A stretch of 64,000 bases of DNA from JAHRAW01 sp965203265 (GCA_965203265.1 CBDBBV010000002.1:1488001-1552000), one strand, 5' to 3'; positions 25,192-34,607 are shown, counted from the first letter of the stretch. The notes: a model not told the origin generated them from the letters alone. Numbers and translations are program-made.

Positions 25192-26724
25192 TCACACCAC
25201 CACCCCCACTCCATCCCTACGCGGATCGCCCACCGCCGACAGCGCGCCGCCGCGAGTCATCTGGGCGAGGTGCACTCCGCCGAAAAACATGTTGGGCTGA
25301 TCGAACACGCTATGCTCGGGAAACGCCCGCCGCATGGCGCTTACCGTTTGCGGGGGGAAGTCCGCCTCGAAATGCAGGACATCGGTTTCGATATGCACCC
25401 GAGGACTGGCGACCGCCGCCTCGGGAGGCATGGCGAAGTCCACCATGTTGCACACCACCTGAAGGAGCGCGGTTCGTATGCGCTTGGAGCCGCCCGACCC
25501 CAGCGCGCTGACGCCGCCTTCGTCTGCCGACAGGATGCTGGGCGCCATCATCGACGCCATTCTCTGGTTCGGACGCCACTGGTGGAAACCCGCCGGATTG
25601 ACATCCTCCTCCCCCAGCATGTTGTTGAGCATGAATCCGGTACCGGGCAGCAACCGCCCGCATCCCTCGCCGTTGGACACGGTCAATGAGGCGATATTGC
25701 CCGAAGCGTCGATAGCGCTGAGATGGGTGGTTCCGCGAAAGGCGCGGGCGCGCCCCAGTACTCGCCGGCGATATTGCGCCAGCAAATCGGGATGCAGCAG
25801 AGCCTCGCCGGAGTTGTCGCCGCAATGACCGGCGCGAGCCTCGGAGGTGGCTCGTAGGGTTTCGATGAGCGCGCCGATGTGCGCCTCGCTGCCGAAGCTG
25901 CTACCCAGATCGGCCTGCTTGAGCAGCTCCAAGCCGAAGCCGATGAGCAATCCACCGGCGCTGGGCGGCGGGTTGGTGGCCAACCGGTGGCCGCGATAGG
26001 CAATTTCCACGGGGGCGCGTTGGTGAACCGTGTAATTGGCCAAATCCAAGCGAGAGAGGTAGCCGCCCCCCTGTCGGCTTTGCGCCTCGATGAGCGCCGC
26101 GATTTCGCCATCGTAGAAAAAGGACTCCCCCTCGGCTGCCAGCGTTTCCAGCACATCGGCGAGTTGCAGATTGCTGAATACATCGTCCGGCTGCAGCAAT
26201 TCCCCCGGTCGGCTGGCGCTGGCGAACAGCGGCAATGCCGATTCGGTGCGGTAGATGGGCGATACCAGATCGAACAGGTAGGATTGATAGGGATTGACGG
26301 CCACACCGGTTTTCGCCAATTCCACCGCGGGTTGCAGCAGTTCCTTCATCGGCATGGTGCCGAGATGGCGATGGATGGCGAACATGCCGCGCACCGTGCC
26401 GGGCGCTGCGCAGGCGCCCAGGCCGATGTGGAATTCCTGTCGCACGGCGCCGAAATCCACGGTAACCGGGTGGAAGTCCATTTCCGCTGCGGTTGCGGGG
26501 GCGGCGCGCGGGGTGTGGGTGAAAAAATCGAATACCCGGCTTTGCCCGGCGGCGTCTCGAGCCAGCAGAAACCCACCGCCGCCGAGGGAGGCCAGCACCG
26601 GCTCGGTTACGCAGGCGGCGAAAAATCCGGCGACGGCGGCGTCAAAGGCATTGCCACCGGCACGCAAGATTTCACCGGCGTATTCGGCGGTCAGGCGGTG
26701 GCCGGCCGCGACGGCTCCCTTCAT
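25192..26724 (-). CDS. ggt: Gamma-glutamyltransferase (glutathione hydrolase), no visible signal peptide
   Basis: The 510-residue precursor belongs to the Ntn-hydrolase family that hydrolyses glutathione or transfers its gamma-glutamyl group. The self-cleavage site is in RGTTHLSAID, with Thr332 expected to become the N-terminus of the small subunit. SMMAPSIL and the GSGGSKRIRTAL segment of the active site are present. Unlike periplasmic GGT of E. coli there is no signal peptide at the ATG at 26724, so it may be cytoplasmic or its start may differ. The N-terminal half is somewhat shorter than in the E. coli enzyme. Confidence 0.88.
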   Translation of the reverse strand: MKGAVAAGHRLTAEYAGEILRAGGNAFDAAVAGFFAACVTEPVLASLGGGGFLLARDAAGQSRVFDFFTHTPRAAPATAAEMDFHPVTVDFGAVRQEFHIGLGACAAPGTVRGMFAIHRHLGTMPMKELLQPAVELAKTGVAVNPYQSYLFDLVSPIYRTESALPLFASASRPGELLQPDDVFSNLQLADVLETLAAEGESFFYDGEIAALIEAQSRQGGGYLSRLDLANYTVHQRAPVEIAYRGHRLATNPPPSAGGLLIGFGLELLKQADLGSSFGSEAHIGALIETLRATSEARAGHCGDNSGEALLHPDLLAQYRRRVLGRARAFRGTTHLSAIDASGNIASLTVSNGEGCGRLLPGTGFMLNNMLGEEDVNPAGFHQWRPNQRMASMMAPSILSADEGGVSALGSGGSKRIRTALLQVVCNMVDFAMPPEAAVASPRVHIETDVLHFEADFPPQTVSAMRRAFPEHSVFDQPNMFFGGVHLAQMTRGGALSAVGDPRRDGVGVVV

Positions 26725-26796
26725 CGATGCGCCTGCGATCGGATGCGGGTGCGGACGGGGGCGGAAGCGGCCTTCCTACCGACAGCGCAGTTCGCC

Positions 26797-27708
26797 TCAG
26801 TCCCAAACATCGGTGCTCAAATAGCGCTCGCCGGTGTCCGCCAGAATTGCCAGCAACGTCTTGCCTCGATACGCTGGGCGGGCGGCGACTTCGAGCATGG
26901 CGTGGGTGGCGGCGCCGCAGGAGATGCCGGCGAAGATGCCCTCCCGCCGCGCCAAATCCCGAGTGGCGCCGTAGGCTTGTTCGGTGGTGATGGGTATCAC
27001 CTCGTCGTAGGCGCTCTGGTCGAGGGTGTCGGGGATGAAGCCCGGGGCGGTGCCCATGATCTTGTGCTTGCAGGCGATGCCCTGCGTGAGGATGGGGGAG
27101 TCCGCCGGTTCCGTGGCGATGATGCGGATGGCCGGATGTTTCTTGCGTAGGTGGATGCCGAGGCCGGTAACGGTGCCGCCGGTGCCGGTGGTCAGCACCA
27201 CCGCGTCCAGATCCGTGCCGAAGTCCGCCCAGATTTCCTCGGCGGTCTGCTCGTGGGAGGCCGGGTTGGACGGGTTATAGTGCTGCCCGACGAAGAAATA
27301 GCCTTTCTCCCGCTCCAGCCGCCGCGCCTCCTCGATGGCGCCCACCGTGCCCTTCTCCGCCGGAGTCAGCACCACCTCGCCGCCATATACCCGCAGAATC
27401 TGCCTGCGCTCTTCACTCATGTCTTCAGGCATGACGAAGATCGAGCGGTAGCCCTTGACCGCGGCCACCATGGCCAAGCCGATGCCGGTGTTGCCGGAGG
27501 TCGGCTCGATGATGACATCGCCCGGCTTGAGCGCGCCGCTCGCCTCGGCGTCCTCGATCATCCGTAGCGCTGGGCGATCCTTCACCGATCCGCCCGGATT
27601 GAAGGATTCCAGTTTGACCCACAGGTGGCAGCCGAGGCCATTGCCCAGCTGGTTCAGCCTGACTGTCGGCGTCCCGCCGATGGTGGTCAAAATGTGGTCG
27701 TGCTTCAT
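26797..27708 (-). CDS. cysK: Cysteine synthase A (O-acetylserine sulfhydrylase)
   Basis: A PLP enzyme making cysteine from O-acetylserine and sulfide. The PLP lysine is Lys43 in PGGSVKDRPA. TSGNTGIGLA binds substrate and TTGTGGTVTGLG holds the cofactor phosphate. The 303 residues match CysK in length. It is a single gene 72 bp upstream of ggt on the same strand; both concern thiol metabolism and could share a transcript. Confidence 0.95.
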   Translation of the reverse strand: MKHDHILTTIGGTPTVRLNQLGNGLGCHLWVKLESFNPGGSVKDRPALRMIEDAEASGALKPGDVIIEPTSGNTGIGLAMVAAVKGYRSIFVMPEDMSEERRQILRVYGGEVVLTPAEKGTVGAIEEARRLEREKGYFFVGQHYNPSNPASHEQTAEEIWADFGTDLDAVVLTTGTGGTVTGLGIHLRKKHPAIRIIATEPADSPILTQGIACKHKIMGTAPGFIPDTLDQSAYDEVIPITTEQAYGATRDLARREGIFAGISCGAATHAMLEVAARPAYRGKTLLAILADTGERYLSTDVWD

Positions 27709-27803
27709 GCCGGTGCGGGTGAAAACGAGTTACCGATTATGGCAGAGAATTCGGCTTCGGGTTACCATTGGAAATTCAAACGGCACGGAGTGAGACAAGC
27801 GAA

Positions 27804-28748
27804 ATGAGCGAAACAAGCGACTCGACAACCGGAAAAAACCGCAGTTACGGCTTGCGCGGCGGCAAGCGCATTTATGAGGGTTACAACGCCGAGCGCAAGG
27901 TGAAGGACAGAAAAAAGAAGGAAAAACAACGACTTGGCTATGAAACCTTCGCCAAGGATTTCGCCCGAACCAACAACGCCCTGCCCGACGACTACCGCAA
28001 CCGCATCATAACCGGAGACAGCTCGGATGTACTGAGGCATCTGCCGGACAACTGCGTGGATATGGTGCTCACTTCACCGCCGTACAATTTCGGGCTGGAT
28101 TACGGTGCGCACGAAGACACCGACAGCTGGACGGCCTATTTCGACAAACTGTTTGCGATTTTCGATGAATGCGCGCGGGTGGTGAAATACGGCGGCCGGA
28201 TCATCGTCAACGTGCAGCCGTTGTTTTCCGATTACATTCCGACTCATCATCTGGTCAGTCAATTCTTCCTCAACAAGGGGCTGATCTGGAAGGGCGAGAT
28301 CCTCTGGGAGAAGAACAACTACAACTGCAAATACACCGCCTGGGGAAGCTGGAAAAGCCCTTCGAGTCCGTATCTCAAATACACTTGGGAATTCCTCGAG
28401 ATTTTTTGCAAGGGGGATTTGAAGAAATCCGGCAACAAGGAGGACATCGACATAACCGAAGACGAGTTCAAGAGCTGGGTGAACGCGAAATGGAGCATCG
28501 CCCCCGAACGCGACATGGTGAAATACGGCCATCCCGCGATGTTCCCGCAGAAACTCGTATTGCGCGCATTGAAACTGTTCAGCTTTCGCGGCGACATCGT
28601 GTTGGACCCATTCAACGGCGCCGGCACAACCACCCTAACCGCCCACAACTTCGGGCGCAACTACATCGGAATCGACTGCTCGGCGGAATACTGCAAAACC
28701 GCTGAGCAGAGAATCGCAGATAGCGGTGAGCTGTTGAAATGGACATAG
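27804..28748 (+). CDS. Type II DNA methyltransferase, beta class, probable N4-cytosine
   Basis: The 314-residue enzyme has the catalytic motif TSPPYNF (90-96) before the SAM-binding motif LDPFNGAGTT (267-276), the beta-class order. SPPY rather than DPPY suggests N4-cytosine modification, though some adenine enzymes also carry it. The first 60 residues are basic and may bind DNA. The ATG at 27804 is chosen; an upstream TTG at 27768 is also in frame. The last 10 bp overlap the next gene, which looks like the matching restriction enzyme. The target sequence cannot be read from the gene. Confidence 0.88.
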   Translation: MSETSDSTTGKNRSYGLRGGKRIYEGYNAERKVKDRKKKEKQRLGYETFAKDFARTNNALPDDYRNRIITGDSSDVLRHLPDNCVDMVLTSPPYNFGLDYGAHEDTDSWTAYFDKLFAIFDECARVVKYGGRIIVNVQPLFSDYIPTHHLVSQFFLNKGLIWKGEILWEKNNYNCKYTAWGSWKSPSSPYLKYTWEFLEIFCKGDLKKSGNKEDIDITEDEFKSWVNAKWSIAPERDMVKYGHPAMFPQKLVLRALKLFSFRGDIVLDPFNGAGTTTLTAHNFGRNYIGIDCSAEYCKTAEQRIADSGELLKWT

Positions 28749-29437
28749 AGAAACAGTTACAAGAAATAATTCAAGCCTACAATGCTCATGTGCAGGGCAT
28801 TGAGGAAAAAGCTCGCAGTAGCACCAATAGATCATATGGTGGAGTTATTCGGGCGGGTAAGGGTAAATTGCAAGAATATATTACCGAAACCCTTGCCCAA
28901 ATAGCATGGCAGTATGTGGGCGGAAACCCCGATTCTCTCGAAATTAATTCTAAAAAAATATCAATTCCCATCCGAAATGAATACATTAGCCGGATAAAAG
29001 ATCAAGAAATCAAGAAATATATCCAGAAAAATATCACCGATTACGTTTATAAATTATCGGTTGACAAACATATATTCATAGACGGGAGGTTCGTTATTGG
29101 CATCGAGTGCAAGGCATATGCCGAAAATGCAATGCTAAAAAGGATACTGGTGGATTTTGATCTGCTTAAAATGCAATACCCTGACCTATCTTGTTATTTG
29201 TTCCAATTGGAAAGTCAGCTCGGTGGGGATTATCATCTGCTCGAAAATTCCGTATATGGCAGTCATTCTACACACACAATTCAATCCTATTTTTCGTGCA
29301 ATTTGAATATCGTCACTTTTTTAGCAGGTGAAAGAAAAATCGATCGACCAATCCATAAATACTTCAAACCGCTAAAAATAGAAATTTTAAGAGATGTTGT
29401 CGAGACTCTGGCAGAAGATATGCGGCGTTTCTTGTGA
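28739..29437 (+). CDS. Probable type II restriction endonuclease paired with the methyltransferase
   Basis: This 232-residue protein is not one I can assign to a named family. It has a plausible PD-(D/E)xK nuclease core: Asp115 (FIDGRF) followed by IECKAY with Glu123 and Lys125. An N-terminal part contains NRSYGGVIRAGKGKLQE. Its coding sequence is clearly AT-richer than all neighbouring chromosomal genes, it overlaps the methyltransferase by 10 bp, and no other gene is part of the unit. Those points together favour a horizontally acquired restriction-modification pair. The function is inferred mostly from context. Confidence 0.65.
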   Translation: MDIEKQLQEIIQAYNAHVQGIEEKARSSTNRSYGGVIRAGKGKLQEYITETLAQIAWQYVGGNPDSLEINSKKISIPIRNEYISRIKDQEIKKYIQKNITDYVYKLSVDKHIFIDGRFVIGIECKAYAENAMLKRILVDFDLLKMQYPDLSCYLFQLESQLGGDYHLLENSVYGSHSTHTIQSYFSCNLNIVTFLAGERKIDRPIHKYFKPLKIEILRDVVETLAEDMRRFL

Positions 29438-29441
29438 CGCA

Positions 29442-30257
29442 TTACCGCTGACACTCAGGGCAATAGAATGTGGAGCGCTGGCCGATGGTGATGTTGCGGA
29501 TGGGTGTGCCGCAGGAGAAGCACGGTTCGTCTGCGCGTCCGTACACCATCAGTTCCTGCTCGAAATACCCCGGCTGCCCATCGGCGCCGGTGAAGTCGCG
29601 GATGGTGGAGCCGCCTCGTTGGATGGCCGAGTTGAGAATTTTTCGCAGGGATTCGCTCAGTAGATGATAGCGTGCCTCGGAAATTCGGTGGCAGCCTCGG
29701 CGGGGATGGATGCCGGCGTCGAAGAGAGATTCGCAGGCATAAATGTTGCCGACTCCCGCCACCATTCGGGCGTTCATCAGCAAACTTTTCACGCTCGCCG
29801 TCCGCCCCTCGGCGAGGGCGCGCAGGTATTTTCCGTCCAGCCGAGGCGACAACGGCTCGACGCCGAGGCAACCGACCCGCTCGTGCGTCGCCGGATCGCC
29901 AGCACACCACAGCAGGCAGCCGAAACGTCTCGGATCGCGATAGCGCACGATGCGTCCGTGGTGGGTGATCAGGTCGTAGTGATCGTGGGGTTCGGCGGCG
30001 CTATCTTGCGCCGGCACGCGAAACGAACCCGACATGCCGAGATGGATCAACAACCCGCCCCGATCGAGGGCGATCAATATGTATTTGCCTCGCCGCCACA
30101 TGCGCACGATGCTCCGCCCGCGCACTTTCTCTTCGAGATGCGCCTCGATGGGCCAGCGCAATCGCCGCTCGCGAACCACCAGCCGGGCAAGTTTCTCCCC
30201 CAGCAGATGGGGGCGAATGCCGCTCAGCGTGGTTTCTACTTCGGGCAGTTCGGGCAT
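29442..30257 (-). CDS. mutM: Formamidopyrimidine-DNA glycosylase (Fpg/MutM)
   Basis: MutM removes 8-oxoguanine and ring-opened purines from DNA. The protein starts MPELPEVETT (catalytic Pro1 after Met removal, then Glu2), has the conserved RRGKYIL lysine (Lys58) and MNARMVAGVGNIYACE, and ends with a C-terminal zinc finger formed by Cys246, Cys249, Cys266 and Cys269. The ATG at 30257 is certain because Pro2 must be exposed. It is divergent from the flavin reductase and convergent with the nuclease gene, only 4 bp apart. Confidence 0.96.
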   Translation of the reverse strand: MPELPEVETTLSGIRPHLLGEKLARLVVRERRLRWPIEAHLEEKVRGRSIVRMWRRGKYILIALDRGGLLIHLGMSGSFRVPAQDSAAEPHDHYDLITHHGRIVRYRDPRRFGCLLWCAGDPATHERVGCLGVEPLSPRLDGKYLRALAEGRTASVKSLLMNARMVAGVGNIYACESLFDAGIHPRRGCHRISEARYHLLSESLRKILNSAIQRGGSTIRDFTGADGQPGYFEQELMVYGRADEPCFSCGTPIRNITIGQRSTFYCPECQR

Positions 30258-30285
30258 GACTTGGTGAAGGCGGAATGCGTATAAT
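30256..30285 (+). promoter_or_regulatory. Promoter of the iron-sulfur flavin reductase gene
   Basis: ATGACT (30256-30261) and a perfect TATAAT (30280-30285) are 18 bp apart. Transcription would start near 30292, downstream of the ATG at 30275. This excludes that ATG as a start on this transcript and supports the GTG at 30329. Confidence 0.6.
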
Positions 30286-30328
30286 CCGCGCACCGGAAAT
30301 TCCCCCAGCGCAAGCGGAAACCGCAAAA

Positions 30329-31348
30329 GTGTCCATCGAAGTTACCAACCAGCGCAATCACAGCAAATTCCCCGTCAATTCGGGCGAAACCATCCTCGAT
30401 GCGGCATTGCGCGACAACCGCATATTCCCCTACGGCTGCCGCAACGGCGTTTGCGGCGCGTGCAAATCCACTCTGGTGGCCGGCAAAGTGGATTACGGCG
30501 AGTACGAGGAAAGCGCATTGACCGAGGCAGAAATCGAGCAGGGCAAAGTGCTGCTGTGTCAGGCCATTCCCCTTGAGGATGCGGTGATCGATGCGGACGA
30601 GGTCATGTCCGGGCAGAACATCCGAATCAAGATGCTGCCGTGCCGGGTGACGAAACTTTCGAAGGTGGCGCACGATGTGATGCTGGTTTTTCTCGGACTG
30701 CCCAAATCCCAGCAGTTCAATTTCATCCCCGGTCAGTATATCGATATTGTGATGAAGGATGGCCAACGACGCAGTTTTTCCATCGCCAACCTGCCCCGGC
30801 AAACCAGCGAGGAAGGGCTGGAATTGCACATACGCCATGTACCGGGCGGCCAGTTTACCCCGAAGGTGTTCACCTCCATGCGGGAGAAAGACCTGCTGCG
30901 CCTCGAGGGGCCGTTCGGCACTTACTTCCTGCGCTCGGAGGCGGATCAGCCGATCATCATGATCGCCGGAGGAACCGGATTTTCCCCCATACAGGGACTG
31001 GTGCAACAATCTCTGGAGGGCAATCCGGCGCAGCGAATCCACCTTTTCTGGGGCGCCCGGGACGAACAGGATCTGTACCGGAACGATCTGGCGGAACAAT
31101 GGGCGCGGCAGCATGAGAACTTCACCTATACGCCGGTGTTGTCGGACTCGACCTCGGCCGAGTGGCGCGGCGCCAGCGGATGGGTGCACGAGGCGGTGCT
31201 GGCCAGTTACGACGATTTCGGCGAATTCGATGTGTACGCGAGCGGCCCGCCGGTCATGGTCGATGCGGTGCGAGACGGATTGGGCGCGAAGGGCATGCAG
31301 GCGGAAAGATTCTTCTTCGACTCCTTCACCTACGCCCCGCAGGAATAG
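30329..31348 (+). CDS. 2Fe-2S ferredoxin-fused NAD(P)H flavin reductase (AscD / CDP-glucoseen reductase type)
   Basis: The 339-residue protein joins a plant-type ferredoxin domain (Cys37, Cys42 and Cys45 in YGCRNGVCGACKS, plus Cys77 in LLCQA) to an FAD-binding part with RRSFSIAN and an NAD(P)H domain with IMIAGGTGFSPIQGL and YASGPPVMVDA. It passes electrons from NAD(P)H through FAD and the [2Fe-2S] centre to a partner. Orphan copies like this one, often annotated as CDP-6-deoxy-delta-3,4-glucoseen reductase, are common in gammaproteobacteria and their partner is unknown; no dideoxysugar genes are nearby. The GTG start follows from the promoter position. Confidence 0.85.
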   Translation: MSIEVTNQRNHSKFPVNSGETILDAALRDNRIFPYGCRNGVCGACKSTLVAGKVDYGEYEESALTEAEIEQGKVLLCQAIPLEDAVIDADEVMSGQNIRIKMLPCRVTKLSKVAHDVMLVFLGLPKSQQFNFIPGQYIDIVMKDGQRRSFSIANLPRQTSEEGLELHIRHVPGGQFTPKVFTSMREKDLLRLEGPFGTYFLRSEADQPIIMIAGGTGFSPIQGLVQQSLEGNPAQRIHLFWGARDEQDLYRNDLAEQWARQHENFTYTPVLSDSTSAEWRGASGWVHEAVLASYDDFGEFDVYASGPPVMVDAVRDGLGAKGMQAERFFFDSFTYAPQE

Positions 31349-31388
31349 GCGCCCTTTCGATCAATCGAGCCAACCGGCAACGTCACCG

Positions 31389-32669
31389 CTACCGCACCAC
31401 CGGCATAACCGACCCCGCCTCCCGCTCGTCATCCAGCGCCACCAACTCTCCGGCGGGCGGTTGCGGCGGCGCGGCGACATCCAGCTGCGGCGCGAGCGCC
31501 GCCATCCCCCGGCGATAGCAACGCAAGGCGGCTTCCTGCTCCCCCATTTCCTCCAGCAACGATCCGAGATCGGCGCAAGTTTCCTCGCGGCCACCGTCGG
31601 CGATCGCCTGATTGAACAAATCTCTGGCTTTTTGCCACTGCCGGTCGCGGCGGTACAGGCGGGCGAGGGTCAGGGTAAGGTCGGCATGGCTGCCGTATTT
31701 CTGCACCCAGGACTCGGCCAACTTGATCTGGTCGCCGACGAAGGACGTTTCGGCTCTGCCGTACAGGTAGGCGAGGTCGTCGTCCCATTGCCGGTTGAGC
31801 GCCTTGCGCAGGATTTTTTCCGCCAAGACATGCTGGCCGGCCTTGAGCAGTTGCCGAGCGTAACCGGCAACCACTGCGGGCAATTTTCTGCGCGATGCGG
31901 GCAGGGAATTGAAGGCTTGCGTGGGGCGGTCGCCGTCCCCCTGCAACAGCGCCGGAGCCGTGAGGAAATGCGTGTATGCCTGCTTTTCCCGCGCGGCCAG
32001 CTCCGGCGGCGGGAATGCCTGCAGTCTGGCCAGAGACGGCAGCAGGGCGGTCAGCGAATTCCAGTCCCCCAGTTCGCGATACACATCGGCAAGCAGTCGC
32101 GCCACCGGCACATTTTTCGGCGCGATCTTTCTGAGTTTTTCCAGCGCATCGCGGGACTGGGCGATCTCACCGGCTCGATAATGCAGCCGCGCCGTGGTGA
32201 GGCCGATGGCCAACCGCTGTTTCGGGTACTGTCGCAGGGCGTCTTCGAGGTATTGATTCCGGCGGCGCAGATGCCCGCGCTGCTGGGCGGCAAATGCGGC
32301 GCCGAGATAATTCAATAGCGGCGATTGATTATCTTGGAGATGAGTCAGCAGATTCCGCTCAGCCGCCGCCCAATCGCCTTCGATCAAACCGGCGTAGCCC
32401 TGCATGGTGTGGGTTTGCGCGCTTGCCTGATTGCGCCGCAGACGCCACCGACGAATCCTCTTCGGCAAGCGGACCACGCCGACGATCACGGACAGCAGGA
32501 AATACAACGCGGCAAAGGCGAGCAACACGAGGAGACCGAACAACACCAGCGGCAATCGCACCGTATAAGGCGCCCGCGCCAGCACCACATAGCCGGGATC
32601 CTCCATCGCAAACAGGGCAAAAGCGATGGCCGCCCCCAGCGTGATGATGATGGTGATGATCAGTTTCAT
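31389..32669 (-). CDS. hemY: HemY-type TPR membrane protein of the heme operon
   Basis: A 426-residue protein with two N-terminal transmembrane helices (about 3-21 and 39-66) and then TPR-like helical repeats to about residue 390. It matches HemY of gammaproteobacteria, which is part of hemCDXY and has no proven enzymatic role in heme synthesis. It lies 18 bp after hemX. The end is variable and Pro-rich. Confidence 0.9.
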   Translation of the reverse strand: MKLIITIIITLGAAIAFALFAMEDPGYVVLARAPYTVRLPLVLFGLLVLLAFAALYFLLSVIVGVVRLPKRIRRWRLRRNQASAQTHTMQGYAGLIEGDWAAAERNLLTHLQDNQSPLLNYLGAAFAAQQRGHLRRRNQYLEDALRQYPKQRLAIGLTTARLHYRAGEIAQSRDALEKLRKIAPKNVPVARLLADVYRELGDWNSLTALLPSLARLQAFPPPELAAREKQAYTHFLTAPALLQGDGDRPTQAFNSLPASRRKLPAVVAGYARQLLKAGQHVLAEKILRKALNRQWDDDLAYLYGRAETSFVGDQIKLAESWVQKYGSHADLTLTLARLYRRDRQWQKARDLFNQAIADGGREETCADLGSLLEEMGEQEAALRCYRRGMAALAPQLDVAAPPQPPAGELVALDDEREAGSVMPVVR

Positions 32670-32687
32670 AGATGCACCACTCAGCGC

Positions 32688-33929
32688 TCAGCGCTCGGCA
32701 GCGGCTCGCATCGCCTTGCGCAACGCGCGCAGGGAGGCGGAAATATCGGGCAGCGACGCAGCCGGCGCGACCGCCGCCACCTCATCCAGCTGCGCCAACC
32801 ATGCATCGACCTCGGCGGATTCGCCGTCAAAATTCGCGACCACCCAGTCTCTCGCCTCCCCCATGCGCGCGGAATACACATCGTCCCGTTGGCGCAAAAA
32901 CGCCAGCTGAGCCGATTCGAGAATCAACTTGGCCTTCTCGAAAATCATCAAGCGCAATTCGGGGGAAAGTATCGGCGCTGCCGTCCTGCCGTCAGTCTCG
33001 ACCTGCACCAGCGCGCCGAGATCGGCGAGTAGACTTTTGCCCGCCGCCCATAGTGAGTTGGAAGCGGATGAGGGGGGGCTGGTTGTGTTGTTGGGGTCGT
33101 TGGTGTCGCTGGTTTCGTTGGCGCCGTTGGTGTCGTTCGCATCGCTCGCGGGCGGGCGCGCCGACTCGATTGCGGCGAGCATCACATCCCCCGCCAGCGG
33201 CAAATCGTCCACCCCACGGGCAATCTCCGAAAGCGCCCTCAGAGTACCCGCCACATCCACCGTCGCCACCGCATCGAGGGAAGCGATTTCCCGAGCAAGC
33301 ATCCCCCGCACCGGCACAAGCGCAGGATCGGCCAGCTGCCGCAAACGGCTATCGGCAAGTTTCAACGCCTCTCTGGCCAAGCCGACATCCGCGGCAAAAT
33401 GCAGCCGATCATTGGCGATCAACAACAACTGCTCGACCTCCTTCAGACGCCAACTATCCACACTGCGATTCAACTCGAAATGCAACTGCACCACGGAATC
33501 GGACAGAGATTGGATATCCTGACGGAATTCCTCGTCTCGAATCGCAGAATTTGCCTGCTGCGTCCGCATCTCGCTACGTAGCCGCTCGATCCGCCGAGCA
33601 AAATCATCCTGCGCGCTGGCTAGGTGCGCTTCCATCTGGCTCACCTGACCGCCGAGGTCATCCTGAGCCGAAGAAAAAGTATCGAATCGCCGCTCCACAG
33701 CCGCAATGCGCCCGACCTGCTCCCCACTCTCAACGCGAGCGACCAATACGCTCTCGCGCCAAACATATCCGGCTACTCCTAACGCAATCAGACTGAGCAC
33801 GAGTGCGATCCAACCTGCTTTGCTACTTCTAGTCGGCGTGCCGGTAGATTTCGGCGCGGCTGAATCGGCGGGCTTTTTGTTGGGTTTTTGCGAGCCTTGC
33901 GGCTCGGGTTTTTCGGTTGTTTCCGTCAC
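32688..33929 (-). CDS. hemX: HemX-type membrane protein of the heme operon
   Basis: The 413-residue protein has a Lys/Pro-rich cytoplasmic start, one transmembrane helix (about 38-56), a coiled-coil region (about 65-150) and a helical periplasmic domain. This is the HemX layout; although some databases call it uroporphyrinogen-III methyltransferase, it lacks a SAM-binding domain. The start is GTG at 33929. A low-complexity Asn/Asp/Thr-rich stretch (about 265-295) interrupts the periplasmic domain. The gene is cut off from hemC-hemD by the CRISPR-Cas locus. Confidence 0.88.
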   Translation of the reverse strand: MTETTEKPEPQGSQKPNKKPADSAAPKSTGTPTRSSKAGWIALVLSLIALGVAGYVWRESVLVARVESGEQVGRIAAVERRFDTFSSAQDDLGGQVSQMEAHLASAQDDFARRIERLRSEMRTQQANSAIRDEEFRQDIQSLSDSVVQLHFELNRSVDSWRLKEVEQLLLIANDRLHFAADVGLAREALKLADSRLRQLADPALVPVRGMLAREIASLDAVATVDVAGTLRALSEIARGVDDLPLAGDVMLAAIESARPPASDANDTNGANETSDTNDPNNTTSPPSSASNSLWAAGKSLLADLGALVQVETDGRTAAPILSPELRLMIFEKAKLILESAQLAFLRQRDDVYSARMGEARDWVVANFDGESAEVDAWLAQLDEVAAVAPAASLPDISASLRALRKAMRAAAER

Positions 33930-34066
33930 TGTGGTTTCATTTCACGCGAATAATCGTCAAGGCGATATTATCCCGATAGCCCCCATGATTGGTAGGGCAC
34001 GCGGGATGGCATAACGCTGGATGTGCCCATTTCGCCGATCAGGGGCGGAGAGTGGGTCGTGGCGGA

Positions 34067-34099
34067 TGCCGTATCCACGCGCCCCTTACGGGGCGCGAT
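34067..34099 (-). repeat. Degenerate leader-distal terminal repeat
   Basis: The part corresponding to the repeat 3' end (GTTTCAA on the plus strand) is altered while the stem-loop is intact. Degenerate last repeats mark the oldest end of an array, in agreement with a leader on the cas2 side. Confidence 0.85.
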
Positions 34100-34580
34100 G
34101 AAGGCCGAGGCAAGCGGCGATCAGCGCTTGCTGGTTTCAATCCACGCGCCCCTTACGGGGCGCGATTCCGATGAACCCTTTAACCAATGGTGAATGACAT
34201 GTTTCAATCCACGCGCCCCTTACGGGGCGCGATGCGAAAGCGGCAAAACCGATTTGTCCGGCCATTGCGTTTCAATCCACGCGCCCCTTACGGGGCGCGA
34301 TGGGCTGATCGAGACTGGCGAGGCAGTGGTACCACCGTTTCAATCCACGCGCCCCTTACGGGGCGCGATGGCGAGGTGCGTGACGGCGTGGCGTGGGATC
34401 TATTGTTTCAATCCACGCGCCCCTTACGGGGCGCGATCACCGATATAGAACATTCGTTGTTGGGTATCTGGGTTTCAATCCACGCGCCCCTTACGGGGCG
34501 CGATCCACGGCCAACGCCAAAAACCCGAGGAATCGCCGGTTTCAATCCACGCGCCCCTTACGGGGCGCGATGGCGGCGGC

Positions 34581-34607
34581 TGCATAATGCCAGAAACATT
34601 CTGGACT
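34581..34607. repeat. Left terminal inverted repeat of the IS
   Basis: It shares ATGCCA and the 12-bp block ACATTCTGGACT with the complement of the right end. The first bases are TG, as is common in IS481-type ends. Confidence 0.8.

Noticed and set aside
32688..33929. hemX as a true uroporphyrinogen-III C-methyltransferase
   Set aside because: The protein has one membrane helix and a coiled coil and no SAM-binding motifs, so the common database name is not supported.
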